This document shows, one piece after another, positions 19,982-28,263 of a stretch of 64,000 nt of DNA. Position 1 is the stretch's first letter; every line of letters begins with the position of its first letter. The DNA comes from JACCZX01 sp963829995. GTDB lineage: Bacteria > Pseudomonadota > Gammaproteobacteria > Burkholderiales > Burkholderiaceae_F. Position numbers and translations under genes: made by a program. Where the stretch lies: assembly GCA_963829995.1 (NCBI GenBank), contig CAWHKW010000014.1, forward strand, positions 151,464 through 215,463, written 5' to 3'. The notes under the pieces are model-generated. The model was not told where the DNA came from, made no database searches, and was given only the letters and a program-made list of their open reading frames with translations.

Positions 19982-20353
19982 ATGGACGTCACCGCGCTGA
20001 TAGATCGCTATTGCCTAGTTTGGAATGAGGGTGATCCTTCTATCCGAGCTGAGCTTCTCGCATCAGTATGGGCGACCGACGCGACGTACACCGATCCGAC
20101 AGTACACGCCGCGAGCGCCGAGGAGCTCCTGGACCACATCGCAGCCGTCCGGGCTCGTCGCCCGGGAGTCTCCATTTTACGAAGCAGCGCCGTCGACACT
20201 CACCATGCCGTTGCCAGGTTCGAGTGGCAGGCGATGGGGGCAGACGGGACCGCGCTTCTTGAGGGGATCGACATTGCGTTCATCTCGCCTGACGGCTCGC
20301 GAATAGAGCGCATCATCGGATTCTTCGGACCTCTCGCCCTCTCGCCGCAGTGA
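19982..20353 (+). CDS. NTF2-like/SnoaL-like protein
   Basis: 123 residues with the cone-shaped NTF2 fold signature: IDRYCLVWNEGDPSIRAELL, ATYTDPTVHAASAEELLDHI and FEWQAMGADG...LEGIDIAFISPDGSRIERIIGFFG. Such proteins are small ligand-binding or isomerase-like domains; substrate unknown. GGGAGAG precedes ATG 19982. A second NTF2-like gene follows 39 bases downstream, suggesting a co-transcribed pair. Confidence 0.8.
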   Translation: MDVTALIDRYCLVWNEGDPSIRAELLASVWATDATYTDPTVHAASAEELLDHIAAVRARRPGVSILRSSAVDTHHAVARFEWQAMGADGTALLEGIDIAFISPDGSRIERIIGFFGPLALSPQ

Positions 20354-20392
20354 CCCACAACCCCCTGCTGCGGAAAGTTAAGAGACAGCACA

Positions 20393-20788
20393 GTGGCTCT
20401 CAATTCAGCGGAAGCCGTCTCCTCTGCCGATGATTTCCGCTCGTTGGAGCGGACGCGTTTGCGATCGCTGGTAGAACGAGACATGGAGCTTGCCCATGCG
20501 CTTCATTCGCCGGAGTTCCATCTCGTAACCCCGGGCGGTAACACTCGCTCGCGCGAGTCCTATCTCACGGCGGTTCAAACCGGCGCCATCACGTATCTCA
20601 AGTGGCAGGCCGCAGACATCATGGTGCGTCAGTTCAGCAACGTCGTGCTCCTTCGCTACCGAGCCGAGCTCGAAATGCCCTTGCAGTCTGGCGGCACTTC
20701 GTCGTTCGCTTGTTGGCACACGGACTCTTACGAACTGCACAATGGCTTCTGGCAGGTCGTTTTTTCTCAGGCCACTCGCATTGTCTAG
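20393..20788 (+). CDS. NTF2-like protein (DUF4440 type)
   Basis: 131 residues from GTG 20393. Marks are LERTRLRSLVERDMELAHAL, the HLVTPGGNTRSRESYL segment, and the strand pair VVLLRYRAELEM and CWHTDSYELHNGFWQVVFSQ, typical of DUF4440/SnoaL-3 proteins. Unlike the upstream NTF2-like gene in detail, so the two are not a recent duplication. Function unknown. Confidence 0.75.
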   Translation: MALNSAEAVSSADDFRSLERTRLRSLVERDMELAHALHSPEFHLVTPGGNTRSRESYLTAVQTGAITYLKWQAADIMVRQFSNVVLLRYRAELEMPLQSGGTSSFACWHTDSYELHNGFWQVVFSQATRIV

Positions 20789-20817
20789 CAACCAAAGAGG
20801 ATCACGCGCGCCGATGA

Positions 20818-21003
20818 AACTGCTGGTTGCGTTGCGGCCGGCGCCGTCAGCTCATCGCAGGCCAGGTCGCCAATACACCCGAAACGATGGTGCGCTGGAT
20901 TCGCAATCCCCAGGAAATCGATGCACTGACCGCGATGCCGAATCTTGGAGTCACCGAGCATGACGCGCGCGACATTGCTGCATTTCTAGCGACGTTGCTG
21001 TAA
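20818..21003 (+). pseudogene. C-terminal remnant of a cytochrome c
   Basis: The frame ending at TAA 21001-21003 reads RQLIAGQVANTPETMVRWIR, then NPQEIDALTAMPNLGVTEHD and ARDIAAFLATLL. This matches the C-terminal third of class I cytochromes c (TAMPNLGV supplies the axial Met) but no CxxCH remains upstream; TGA at 20815 closes the frame. A second frame begins MKLLVALRPAPSA at 20814 and could be the remains of the signal peptide. It lies directly before a PQQ-type sugar dehydrogenase, the usual partner of such a cytochrome, so it looks like a decayed electron acceptor. Confidence 0.65.
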
Positions 21004-21070
21004 GCCAGGTCTATCTCGGGCATGTCGAATGCTTCGAGTAAGCGATTGGACACGCTTCCGGACGCCCCCA

Positions 21071-22387
21071 ATGAGACTTTTGCGCATCACTTCACTGCTC
21101 GCCGCTGCGGCGATCCTTGCTTCGTGCGCCGAGCCCGCGAGGGACCCGGTGACGGTGGGCGTCGGTCCGACTCCCCAGTTGCCCGCACCGAAGACGCCGC
21201 TGATTGCGACGGTCAATATCGCACCCGCGGTCGGATGGCCCGCGGATGTCGTACCGACCGCGGCGCCAGGCACGCGCGTCGTTGCGTTCGCCAGCGGGCT
21301 CGATCATCCACGCTGGGTCTACGTGCTTCCCAATGGAGACGTGCTGGTGGCCGAGTCGAACGCACCGAAGCGCCCTGATCGCACCGGTGTGTATTTCTGG
21401 ATCATGGGCAAGGTGCAGGCGCGTGCAGGCGCCGGGGTACCCAGTGCAAATCGCATCACGTTGCTGCGCGACGCCAATGGTGACGGTGTTGCAGAAGTGC
21501 GCACTGCGTTTTTGACGCAGCTCAATTCTCCGTTTGGCATCACGTTGGTCGGCGATCAGCTTTACGTCGCGAACACGGATGCGGTAATGCGCTACCCGTA
21601 CAAGGAGGGTGAAACGGAAATCAAGGTACCGGGCACCAAGGTGGTCGATTTGCCGGCCGGGCCTTTCAATCATCACTGGACCAAGAACATCATCGCGAGC
21701 CGTGACGGCACGAAGTTGTATGCGACGGTCGGCTCGAACAGTAACGTCGGCGAAAACGGCTTGTCGATGGAAGAAGGTCGCGCGGCAATCTGGGAGATCG
21801 ATCCTGCCGCAAAGAGCCAGCGGCTGTATGCCTCCGGGTTGCGCAACCCGAACGGCATGGCCTGGGAGCCTACGACCGGAATGCTCTGGACCGTCGTCAA
21901 TGAGCGCGATGACATTGGCCATAATCTCGTGCCCGATTATCTGACTTCGGTGCGCGACGGCGGCTTCTACGGATGGCCCTGGAGCTACTTCGGTAAGCAC
22001 GTCGACGACCGAGTCGAACCGAAGCGCCCTGACATGGTTGCGAAGGCCATCGTGCCGGACTACGCACTCGGCTCGCACGTCGCCGCGCTCGGGTTGACGC
22101 ACAGCGCGGGCAACACGCTACCCGCGCAGTTCGCCGAAGGCATGTTCATCGGGCAGCACGGATCATGGAATCGTGAACCGCGCAGCGGCTACAACGTGGT
22201 CTTCGTTCCCTTCACTGCCGGCCGTCCGTCGGGCCAACCGATCGATGTGCTGACCGGTTTCGTCAACGCCGACGGTAAAGCGCATGGACGCCCGGTGGGA
22301 GTTGCGATCGACCGGCGTGGAGCGTTGCTGGTCGCCGACGATGTCGGCAACATCATCTGGCGCGTAACCGCAGCTGGTGCCAAGTAG
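21071..22387 (+). CDS. PQQ-dependent sugar dehydrogenase-like lipoprotein (sorbosone dehydrogenase family)
   Basis: 438 residues from ATG 21071. A lipoprotein signal peptide ends in ILASC, placing it on a periplasmic membrane face. The rest is a six-bladed propeller of the soluble glucose/sorbosone dehydrogenase family: ASGLDHPRWVYVLPNGDVLV, NSPFGITLVGDQLYVANTD, ASGLRNPNGMAWEP, VNERDDIGHNLVPDYL, GGFYGWPWSYFG and FIGQHGSWNREPRSGY. These enzymes oxidise sugars or sugar-like alcohols using PQQ; the substrate cannot be read. The frame is open 42 bases further upstream but the signal peptide decides the start. A cytochrome remnant lies just upstream and a CAP-domain gene overlaps its stop. Confidence 0.88.
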   Translation: MRLLRITSLLAAAAILASCAEPARDPVTVGVGPTPQLPAPKTPLIATVNIAPAVGWPADVVPTAAPGTRVVAFASGLDHPRWVYVLPNGDVLVAESNAPKRPDRTGVYFWIMGKVQARAGAGVPSANRITLLRDANGDGVAEVRTAFLTQLNSPFGITLVGDQLYVANTDAVMRYPYKEGETEIKVPGTKVVDLPAGPFNHHWTKNIIASRDGTKLYATVGSNSNVGENGLSMEEGRAAIWEIDPAAKSQRLYASGLRNPNGMAWEPTTGMLWTVVNERDDIGHNLVPDYLTSVRDGGFYGWPWSYFGKHVDDRVEPKRPDMVAKAIVPDYALGSHVAALGLTHSAGNTLPAQFAEGMFIGQHGSWNREPRSGYNVVFVPFTAGRPSGQPIDVLTGFVNADGKAHGRPVGVAIDRRGALLVADDVGNIIWRVTAAGAK

Positions 22388-23145
22388 ATCGTCAGGCTGG
22401 CTGGCTGTATCAGCCTGCGTGCTGTTCGCGCAGAGTGCGTTCGGCGCAAGTGAGCTCGTCGCTGCAGGCAACGCCTGGAACGCGCAACGCCGGTGCCGAT
22501 ACCGCCGAAGCAGCGCGACGCGTCGTCATCTCGACCAACGAATTTCGACGCCAGGAGAATCTCCCGCAGACTGGGCATGCACCGCAGCTTGCAAGTGCTG
22601 CGCGTTACTTTGCGGATTTCATGGCGCGCACCGGCAAGTACGGTCATTCCGCAGACGGCACCGAACCGGCTGCACGCGCCAAAAGATTTGGATACGACTA
22701 TTGCATCGTTGCCGAGAACATTGCCCAGCTCTATAGGTCGGACGGCATGGCGACCTCCGAGCTCGCGACCCGGCTTTTCAACGGCTGGCAGGACTCACCT
22801 GAGCATCGCAAGAACATGCTCGAACCGCACGTAACCGAATCTGCGGTCGCCGTTGCTCGCAGCGCCAAGACCGGTCGCTACTACGCGGTGCAGCTTTTTG
22901 GCCGGCCGGCTTCGCAATCGGCCGAGTTCAAAGTGGCTAATCGTGCCGGGTTCGCCGTTTCGTACACGCTTGACGGCCGGACGTTTCAGCTGCCCCCGCG
23001 CGCGACGAGCACGCATCGAGTGTGCAAGCCGGCCACTCTTGAATTTCGCGGGAAAACCCTGCAACCCGCGGACGGACAACAGCTAGTCATCGTGAACGAT
23101 CAGAATGGAGCGCAACTCCAAGCGAGAGTAGTCCGCGCGCTGTAA
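22377..23145 (+). CDS. secreted CAP-domain (SCP/PR-1-like) protein, frame broken near 22465-22505
   Basis: The signal peptide and the CAP domain are in different frames. GTG 22377, overlapping the dehydrogenase stop, begins a signal peptide (SGWLAVSACVLFAQSAFGAS) that continues to about ELVAAGNAWNAQ. The CAP domain continues in the next frame from about GADTAEAARRVVISTNEFRR, with HAPQLASAARYFADFMARTG, YGHSADGTEP, VAENIAQ and GWQDSPEHRKNMLEP, to TAA 23145. A one-base indel between roughly 22465 and 22505 reconciles them. The extra C-terminal 70 residues look like a separate small beta domain. CAP proteins are exported; function in bacteria is poorly known. Confidence 0.8.
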
Positions 23146-23216
23146 GAACCGATTCCTCGCGGCGACTAATGCGCGCTGAGTTTGATTGGCAAAATGCAAG
23201 ATAAAGAGGAAGACGA

Positions 23217-23717
23217 ATGATGACCCGACGTACCCTACTGACGACCCTGGCGGCACTTGGACTCGGAGGCGGCGCTGCTGGCACGATAGGTGCCGACTCG
23301 AAAGGCAAGGCCAGCGCCGGCGTCGCGAAGCTGAACTTGTCAGACGCCGAATGGAAGGCGCGGCTGACCGCTGAGCAGTATCAGGTGTTGCGTAGAGAGG
23401 GCACCGAAGCGCCCGGCACCAGCCCGCTGAACCGCGAGAAGCGCGCGGGAACGTATCACTGCGCCGGCTGTGAATTGCCGCTGTTCTCCAGCGCAACGAA
23501 GTACGAGAGCGGAACGGGTTGGCCGAGTTTTTATCAGCCGTTACCCGACGCCGTCGGACTCAAAACCGATTACAAATTGCTTTTTCCGCGCACCGAATAT
23601 CACTGCGCGCGATGCGAAGGCCATCAGGGCCATGTGTTCAACGACGGCCCCGCGCCGACGGGCAAGCGCTACTGCAATAACGGCGTGGCGCTCAAATTTG
23701 TGCCGGCGGCAGCATGA
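23217..23717 (+). CDS. msrB: exported methionine-R-sulfoxide reductase MsrB
   Basis: 166 residues. An N-terminal twin-arginine-like leader (TRRTLLTTLAALGLGGG) precedes a complete MsrB domain: SDAEWKARLTAEQYQVLRRE, the zinc pairs CAGC and CARC, GTGWPSFYQP, and the catalytic Cys in RYCNNGVAL. It reduces the R-form of oxidised Met, here probably in the periplasm. Its stop overlaps the start of msrA by four bases (ATGA), so the two are translationally coupled and together repair both stereoisomers. Confidence 0.93.
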   Translation: MMTRRTLLTTLAALGLGGGAAGTIGADSKGKASAGVAKLNLSDAEWKARLTAEQYQVLRREGTEAPGTSPLNREKRAGTYHCAGCELPLFSSATKYESGTGWPSFYQPLPDAVGLKTDYKLLFPRTEYHCARCEGHQGHVFNDGPAPTGKRYCNNGVALKFVPAAA

Positions 23718-24358
23718 GCGCCCGCACCGTAGTCGCGCTGCTCGTCGCTGCCGGAGTCGCTGCCGGCGCGGCCTTTGCGCAGGTCAATCAGAATAAGCCG
23801 GAAGCGCCGGCCGCCCGCCCCGCAGCCACCGCGACCGCCACGTTTGCCGGCGGATGCTTCTGGTGCACCGAGGCCGACTTCGACAAAGTCGACGGGGTGA
23901 TTTCGACGACCTCCGGCTACATCGGCGGCAAGACCGCCAATCCAACGTACGACAGCGTGTCAGCGGGCAATAGCGGGCACGCGGAAGCCGTGCAGGTGGT
24001 CTACGACCCGAGCAAGGTCACGTACGAGAAGCTGCTCGAGTATTACTGGCGCACGATCGATCCGACCACCAAGGATCGGCAGTTCTGCGACTCCGGAAAT
24101 CCGTATCGCACCGCGATCTTTGTGCACGACGATCAGCAGCGGACATTGGCGGATGCGTCGAAAAAAGCTTTGAGCAGCAACAAGCCATTCCGTGAGCCGA
24201 TCGTGACCGAAATCGTCAACGCAACCCGGTTTTATCCGGCCGAGGAGTATCACCAGGATTACTACAAGAAAAATCCGGTGCGCTACAAGTTTTATCGCGC
24301 CAACTGCGGGCGCGACGCGCGCCTGAAACAACTGTGGGGCGAACAAGCGGCGCAATAG
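23714..24358 (+). CDS. msrA: exported methionine-S-sulfoxide reductase MsrA
   Basis: 214 residues: a Sec-type signal peptide (TVVALLVAAGVAAGAAFAQ), then the MsrA domain with the catalytic GGCFWC, GYIGG, HAEAVQVVYDP, and the closing EYHQDYYKKNP. It repairs Met-S-oxide. The ATGA overlap with msrB and the signal peptides on both products indicate a periplasmic repair pair. The convergent antiporter gene begins its stop only 11 bases away. Confidence 0.94.
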   Translation: MSARTVVALLVAAGVAAGAAFAQVNQNKPEAPAARPAATATATFAGGCFWCTEADFDKVDGVISTTSGYIGGKTANPTYDSVSAGNSGHAEAVQVVYDPSKVTYEKLLEYYWRTIDPTTKDRQFCDSGNPYRTAIFVHDDQQRTLADASKKALSSNKPFREPIVTEIVNATRFYPAEEYHQDYYKKNPVRYKFYRANCGRDARLKQLWGEQAAQ

Positions 24359-24369
24359 GCTGGTTCTGA

Positions 24370-25695
24370 TCAGCGTCGCTGCGAACGTCCGCGGCGTGCG
24401 CTGTAGAGATTCATCAGCGGCGTCACCGAAATGCCGTGCACGACGATCGACGCTGCCACCGCGGTCAGCACGATCGACAGCATCTGTTCGGTGAGCGTGG
24501 CCGGCAAGCCCTGGCCGATCGCATAAAGCAGGTAGTAAATCGAGCCGATTCCGCGGATGCCAAACCAGCCGATCAGCATGCGCTGGTCGCGTGGTATGTG
24601 AAGGCCGGCCAGCCCGAGAGCAACCGCAATCGGGCGCACTACGAAAAACAACAGCAAGAGGTAGAAGATCGCATTATTGGGCAGCACGATCAGACTCAGC
24701 ATCGCCCCGACGATGAGGACCACCGCCACTTCAACAATTCGTTCGAGTTGTTCGTTGAAGCCGCGCACGGCCTGCGTCATATAGGCGCCGGCCAACTGCG
24801 GATCGGTCGCGATCTTCTCCTTGCGGCTGCCAGCCAGCGCTTTTTCGGTCTTGGCATCGGTGACAGCTACGGATTCTTGGCTTGCCAGCTGGCGCTGCGA
24901 GCGTTGCAGTGCAAGTCCAGCGGCGAATACCGCCAGGAAGCCGTAAGTAGATGCAAGCTGCGCAGCGCCGTACGAAACGCCGATCAGCCCAAGCATCAGG
25001 AACTCGTCGAGCCCGACGGCTTCCTTGTGCTTCGTGCGCAGGTACAGCACCAGCTTGCCTATCGCATATCCGCACAACGCACCGATAGCGAGACCGCCAG
25101 TGACGGCCCACAACAGATCGACCGTCAGCCAGCGCCAGTAACCATCGCCCAGATCGCGCAGACCCAGCAGTCCGAGACCGAGCATCACGAAGGGAAATGC
25201 GGTGCCGTCGTTCAGGCCACCCTCACCGGTCAGGCTGAAGCGCACGGAATCGCGATCGTTCGGATCGGCCAGCTGCACGTCCGAGGCAAGCACCGGATCG
25301 GTCGGCGCGAGGATTGCCGCCAGCAGGATCGCGGCGCCGATTTGAAGATCGAACAACAACACGCCGATCGCCGCCAGCAGCGCGATCGTGGTCAGCATCG
25401 ATGCCGTCGCCAGCCGTAGCGGCGCGCGCCAGCGGCGATCAGACAGCGGCAGCGTCAGCTTGAGTCCAACCGCAAACAGCGAAACCAGTACTGCTGCCTC
25501 GGCGATTGCTTCGAGAATTGCATGGTCGGCTTCCGGCGACGGATCGAGCAGTGCGAGCCCGGCGGGCCCAAGCACAAAGCCGGCGAGCAGGTAAAGCATC
25601 GACGTGCTTAACGGCAAACGCTTCAGCAGCGTTCCCGAAAGCGCCATCACGGTGAAGATGGCGCCAACGATCAGCGCCCAGATCGCAAACGTCAC
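24370..25695 (-). CDS. cation:proton antiporter (CPA1-like)
   Basis: 441 residues with about 12 hydrophobic segments. Antiporter marks are the paired acidic residues in LAPTDPVLASDV, GEGGLNDGTAFPFVML, and FGIRGIGSIYYLLYAIG near the C-terminus. The protein exchanges Na+ or K+ for H+ at the inner membrane. A charged cytosolic loop lies between helices 8 and 9 (QRSQRQLASQESVAVTDAK). The phasin-like gene is upstream on the same strand with a 43-base gap. Confidence 0.88.
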   Translation of the reverse strand: MTFAIWALIVGAIFTVMALSGTLLKRLPLSTSMLYLLAGFVLGPAGLALLDPSPEADHAILEAIAEAAVLVSLFAVGLKLTLPLSDRRWRAPLRLATASMLTTIALLAAIGVLLFDLQIGAAILLAAILAPTDPVLASDVQLADPNDRDSVRFSLTGEGGLNDGTAFPFVMLGLGLLGLRDLGDGYWRWLTVDLLWAVTGGLAIGALCGYAIGKLVLYLRTKHKEAVGLDEFLMLGLIGVSYGAAQLASTYGFLAVFAAGLALQRSQRQLASQESVAVTDAKTEKALAGSRKEKIATDPQLAGAYMTQAVRGFNEQLERIVEVAVVLIVGAMLSLIVLPNNAIFYLLLLFFVVRPIAVALGLAGLHIPRDQRMLIGWFGIRGIGSIYYLLYAIGQGLPATLTEQMLSIVLTAVAASIVVHGISVTPLMNLYSARRGRSQRR

Positions 25696-25738
25696 CGCGC
25701 AGTCAGCAGAAGCTATGCATCACTGCGCGCACCGCAAC

Positions 25739-26353
25739 TCAGCGGGGATGCGTACCCGCTTTGCGCTTGGCCGTGCGTTTTCGTTTGCGCGATGGCGCGG
25801 CGCGCGCGGGTCGAAGCGGCTGGTCGTCTTCGGCCGACGCCACCGCCATTGCCACCGCGGGAGTCTCCATCATCTGCTGCACGGCCGTCTGCCACTCCCG
25901 CATCGCCGAGTCGTACATCGCCATGGGATTCGTCATGTCCGCGCCGCTCATTGGCAGACCCCGCAGACCCGGCAGCGCCGATGGCGTCAGCGAGCCCTGC
26001 GCTGCGCCGACTGCGTCACGCATGCGTTCCATCATCGAGTAACTCGCGCGCACGATGTCGTTGTTCATGTCCGCAATGGCCTGCACCATCTCGCTCTGGT
26101 AACGCGCGCTCTGTTCTGCCGCGGGAGCCGCAGCCTGCGCAGCCGAGCGGCCCGCGTTGCCGCCGTCGCGCATCGACGTCATCGATTGTGCAAGCGACAA
26201 CTGGCCGCCTGCGCCTGCTCTCATCGCTTCTAACGTGAGCTTTTGAAGCCGCTGCAATCCGTTCAGCGCGGCATACGCGATTTCCGCAGTGGCGGCTGTT
26301 TGTGCTTCGTAAAAATTCGCGATTGGATTCGCTATAGCTGTCTTCTGTGCCAT
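25739..26353 (-). CDS. phasin-like protein
   Basis: 204 residues, no signal peptide. The N-terminus (NFYEAQTAATAEIAYAALNG, LQRLQKLTLEAMRAG) and the central amphipathic, Ala/Met-rich helices fit the phasin family that coats polyhydroxyalkanoate granules. The C-terminus is strongly basic (SRKRKRTAKRKAG), recalling PhaM- or histone-like tails that tether granules to DNA. No pha synthesis genes are in the window. Gene order with ku upstream on the same strand, 74 bases away. Confidence 0.6.
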   Translation of the reverse strand: MAQKTAIANPIANFYEAQTAATAEIAYAALNGLQRLQKLTLEAMRAGAGGQLSLAQSMTSMRDGGNAGRSAAQAAAPAAEQSARYQSEMVQAIADMNNDIVRASYSMMERMRDAVGAAQGSLTPSALPGLRGLPMSGADMTNPMAMYDSAMREWQTAVQQMMETPAVAMAVASAEDDQPLRPARAAPSRKRKRTAKRKAGTHPR

Positions 26354-26427
26354 CGGGTGCCCTCCTCATGTTGTTACGCGGCGCCGGTGCGGCGCCATCG
26401 GCAAGACCGAGCGGAGTTTGTTGCAGC

Positions 26428-27348
26428 TTACGCGGCTTTGCGCACCGTCTTGCCGAGCGCCTTGCGCGCGGACTTCTTGGCGGTCTTTCTTTCCGCTCCG
26501 CGTTTGGCTGTCGTCTTGCGTGCGGTAGAGCCGCGCGACTCGCCAGCATCGGCGGCGGCGCCGTTGCCGCCCTTGCGCTTCAGGCTGGCGCGCAAGGCAT
26601 CCATGATGTCGATCACCTTCGCGCTTCTCGAAGAACCTGCAGCATCGTCGGCTATCGTGATTTCTTCGCCCGCCACCTTTTTCTGAATCTGCTCTTCGAT
26701 TCGATCTTTGACATCGTCCCTGTACTGCGTCGGATCGAAACTCTTGGATGTGATGCTGTCGATCAACTGGTTGGCGAGCGCGAGTTCCTTCGAACTGACT
26801 TTCGCGTCGGGAATCTCGACCTCGTCGATCGACCGCACTTCATCGGCATACAGCAGCTCTTGCAGGATCAGCCCCTGCTCGACAACGCGGATATTGACCA
26901 GGTACTGCTTACCGCGCGCCGCCCAGCGCCCGATGGCTGAACGCCCCGAATCCCGCATCGCCTCGGCCAACAAGCGATACGGCTTGGCACCGCCTTTGTC
27001 GGGACCCAGGTAGTAAGCCTTCTCGTAGAACACCGGGTCGATCGACGCGGCGGGGACGAACTCGGTGATTTCGACGGCGCCCGAAGACGCCTGCTCAAGC
27101 GCCTTCAGTTCCTCCTTGGTGAAGGTAACGAACCGGTCCTTCTCGAATTCGTACCCTTTGATCATCTCGTTGCGGGGGACGACATCGCCCGATTCCGCAG
27201 AGATGTACTGCTGCTTTACCCGCCCGCCGCTCGGATCGAGCATCGTGAAAGAGATGCCGGCACGCGGATTCGTTGCGGCGTACATCTTCACCGGAATGGT
27301 GACGAGCCCGAAGGTGATCGTCACGGATTGCAGAGAACGGGCGGCCAT
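26428..27348 (-). CDS. ku: Ku DNA-end-binding protein
   Basis: 306 residues. The Ku core is complete: SLQSVTITFGLVTIPVKMYA, ISFTMLDPSGGRVKQQY, KGYEFEKDRFVTFTKEELKA, YYLGPDKGGAKPYRLLAEAM and the bridge region SGRSAIGRWAARGKQYLV. A Lys/Arg/Ala-rich C-terminal tail of 50 residues follows, typical of the DNA-binding extension of proteobacterial Ku. It forms a ring on broken ends and recruits a ligase. No ligD is present in the window; the LigB-type ligase at 7582 is the only ATP ligase here. GAGAGG lies before ATG 27348 and overlaps the stop of a small upstream ORF. Confidence 0.94.
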   Translation of the reverse strand: MAARSLQSVTITFGLVTIPVKMYAATNPRAGISFTMLDPSGGRVKQQYISAESGDVVPRNEMIKGYEFEKDRFVTFTKEELKALEQASSGAVEITEFVPAASIDPVFYEKAYYLGPDKGGAKPYRLLAEAMRDSGRSAIGRWAARGKQYLVNIRVVEQGLILQELLYADEVRSIDEVEIPDAKVSSKELALANQLIDSITSKSFDPTQYRDDVKDRIEEQIQKKVAGEEITIADDAAGSSRSAKVIDIMDALRASLKRKGGNGAAADAGESRGSTARKTTAKRGAERKTAKKSARKALGKTVRKAA

Positions 27349-27358
27349 GGAATACCTC

Positions 27359-27520
27359 TCAGAAACGAAGGGCGTAGGCGTACGAGCGGCGCACCTGATC
27401 GGGCACCCACGACGATCCGATTCGAATGCGCGGCTTCAACTGCTTCCTATGGGCCCACCAAAGGCGCCGCTGCTGCGGCGTCAGAGCGCGCAGATAGGGA
27501 CGATGACGCATCAGATTCAT
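27359..27520 (-). CDS. possible small basic protein upstream of ku
   Basis: An unannotated-size ORF of 53 codons. It begins MNLMRHRPYLRALTPQQRRL and ends YAYALRF, is Arg- and Trp-rich and has a predominantly G/C third codon position like neighbouring genes. Its stop (TGA, 27359-27361) sits in the ribosome-binding region of ku, 10 bases before the ku start, so translation could be coupled. No family recognised. It could also be leader sequence that is open by chance. Confidence 0.35.
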   Translation of the reverse strand: MNLMRHRPYLRALTPQQRRLWWAHRKQLKPRIRIGSSWVPDQVRRSYAYALRF

Positions 27521-27640
27521 ACCGCCACCTCAGGACAAACGAGCGCTGTACGACAGGCAAACCTCGCACCTGACTTGTGGTTGTCGCGACAGGTTGAATT
27601 AATGCTTTTAGATTCAACGATATGTAACGTTCATTTAAAG

Positions 27641-28249
27641 TCAAATATGCGATTCGCGGGACGGCTTTTGATAGAAATCGAACACATGTCGATTGGCTGC
27701 GTCGATGATCCAGCGCGCTGTTTGGGACGGTCCGAACTTGACCCGATCGAATCGCCGTAGCGCGGTGATGTCGTCCGGCGGAACGCGGTTGCGCGGCATG
27801 ATGTTGTTCCATCCCAGCATCAGCTCGCCGCCCGCGCGCAGATGAGTCAAGCACGCGGCGAACGCACTATCGGCGTCTTCCGGCGCATTCAACCCCCACC
27901 CCAGCACCCCATTGCAGATGATGAGGTCGAAGTAGCCCGGCGGCACATGGCGCCCCAGGTTTTGCAGCTGATCGACGATGTGACGCGGGCTGCCGTACCG
28001 TCTGCGCCGTGCCACCGGATCAATCGTCCAATACTCCCGGGCGCCGAACATCTCGCCGTAACGCTGCGTGTAGGCGGCGCAACCGACGAACAGGATGCGC
28101 GCGATATCGGAACGGCGCGCGTACTCGGGCAGGATCACTTGCTCGAGTGCGTGGCGGTCTTCGGTGTGCAGTTGCGCGGACAAGCCCAGCGCGCGCCGAG
28201 CCGTCAGCATGACGGTACGCAGCAAGCCTTGAACGGCCGAGACAAGCAC
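27641..28249 (-). CDS. class I SAM-dependent methyltransferase-like protein
   Basis: 202 residues. ARILFVGCAAYTQRYGEMF corresponds to the SAM-binding motif I (hhxhGC), DYWTIDP-like REYWTIDPVARRRRYG to the acidic end of strand 2, and YFDLIICNGVLGWGLNAPED to motif IV. The C-terminal portion gives LRAGGELMLGWN. Substrate unknown. GTG 28249 is 14 bases downstream of the ccmI stop codon in the direction of transcription, so it is the tail gene of the ccm operon; a later in-frame ATG at 28210 is an alternative start. Confidence 0.72.
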   Translation of the reverse strand: MLVSAVQGLLRTVMLTARRALGLSAQLHTEDRHALEQVILPEYARRSDIARILFVGCAAYTQRYGEMFGAREYWTIDPVARRRRYGSPRHIVDQLQNLGRHVPPGYFDLIICNGVLGWGLNAPEDADSAFAACLTHLRAGGELMLGWNNIMPRNRVPPDDITALRRFDRVKFGPSQTARWIIDAANRHVFDFYQKPSRESHI

Positions 28250-28263
28250 TGCCGGCTTCTTGC

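Noticed and set aside
19933..19983. Core-like GTTGGGT and GTTAGAT near the first NTF2-like gene as an array extension
   Set aside because: No inverse-core partner or pairing arms, and one overlaps a start codon; counted as chance.
24436..25419. Long plus-strand open frame opposite the antiporter
   Set aside because: Gln/Arg/His-rich shadow with no domain, while the minus strand encodes a clear transporter.
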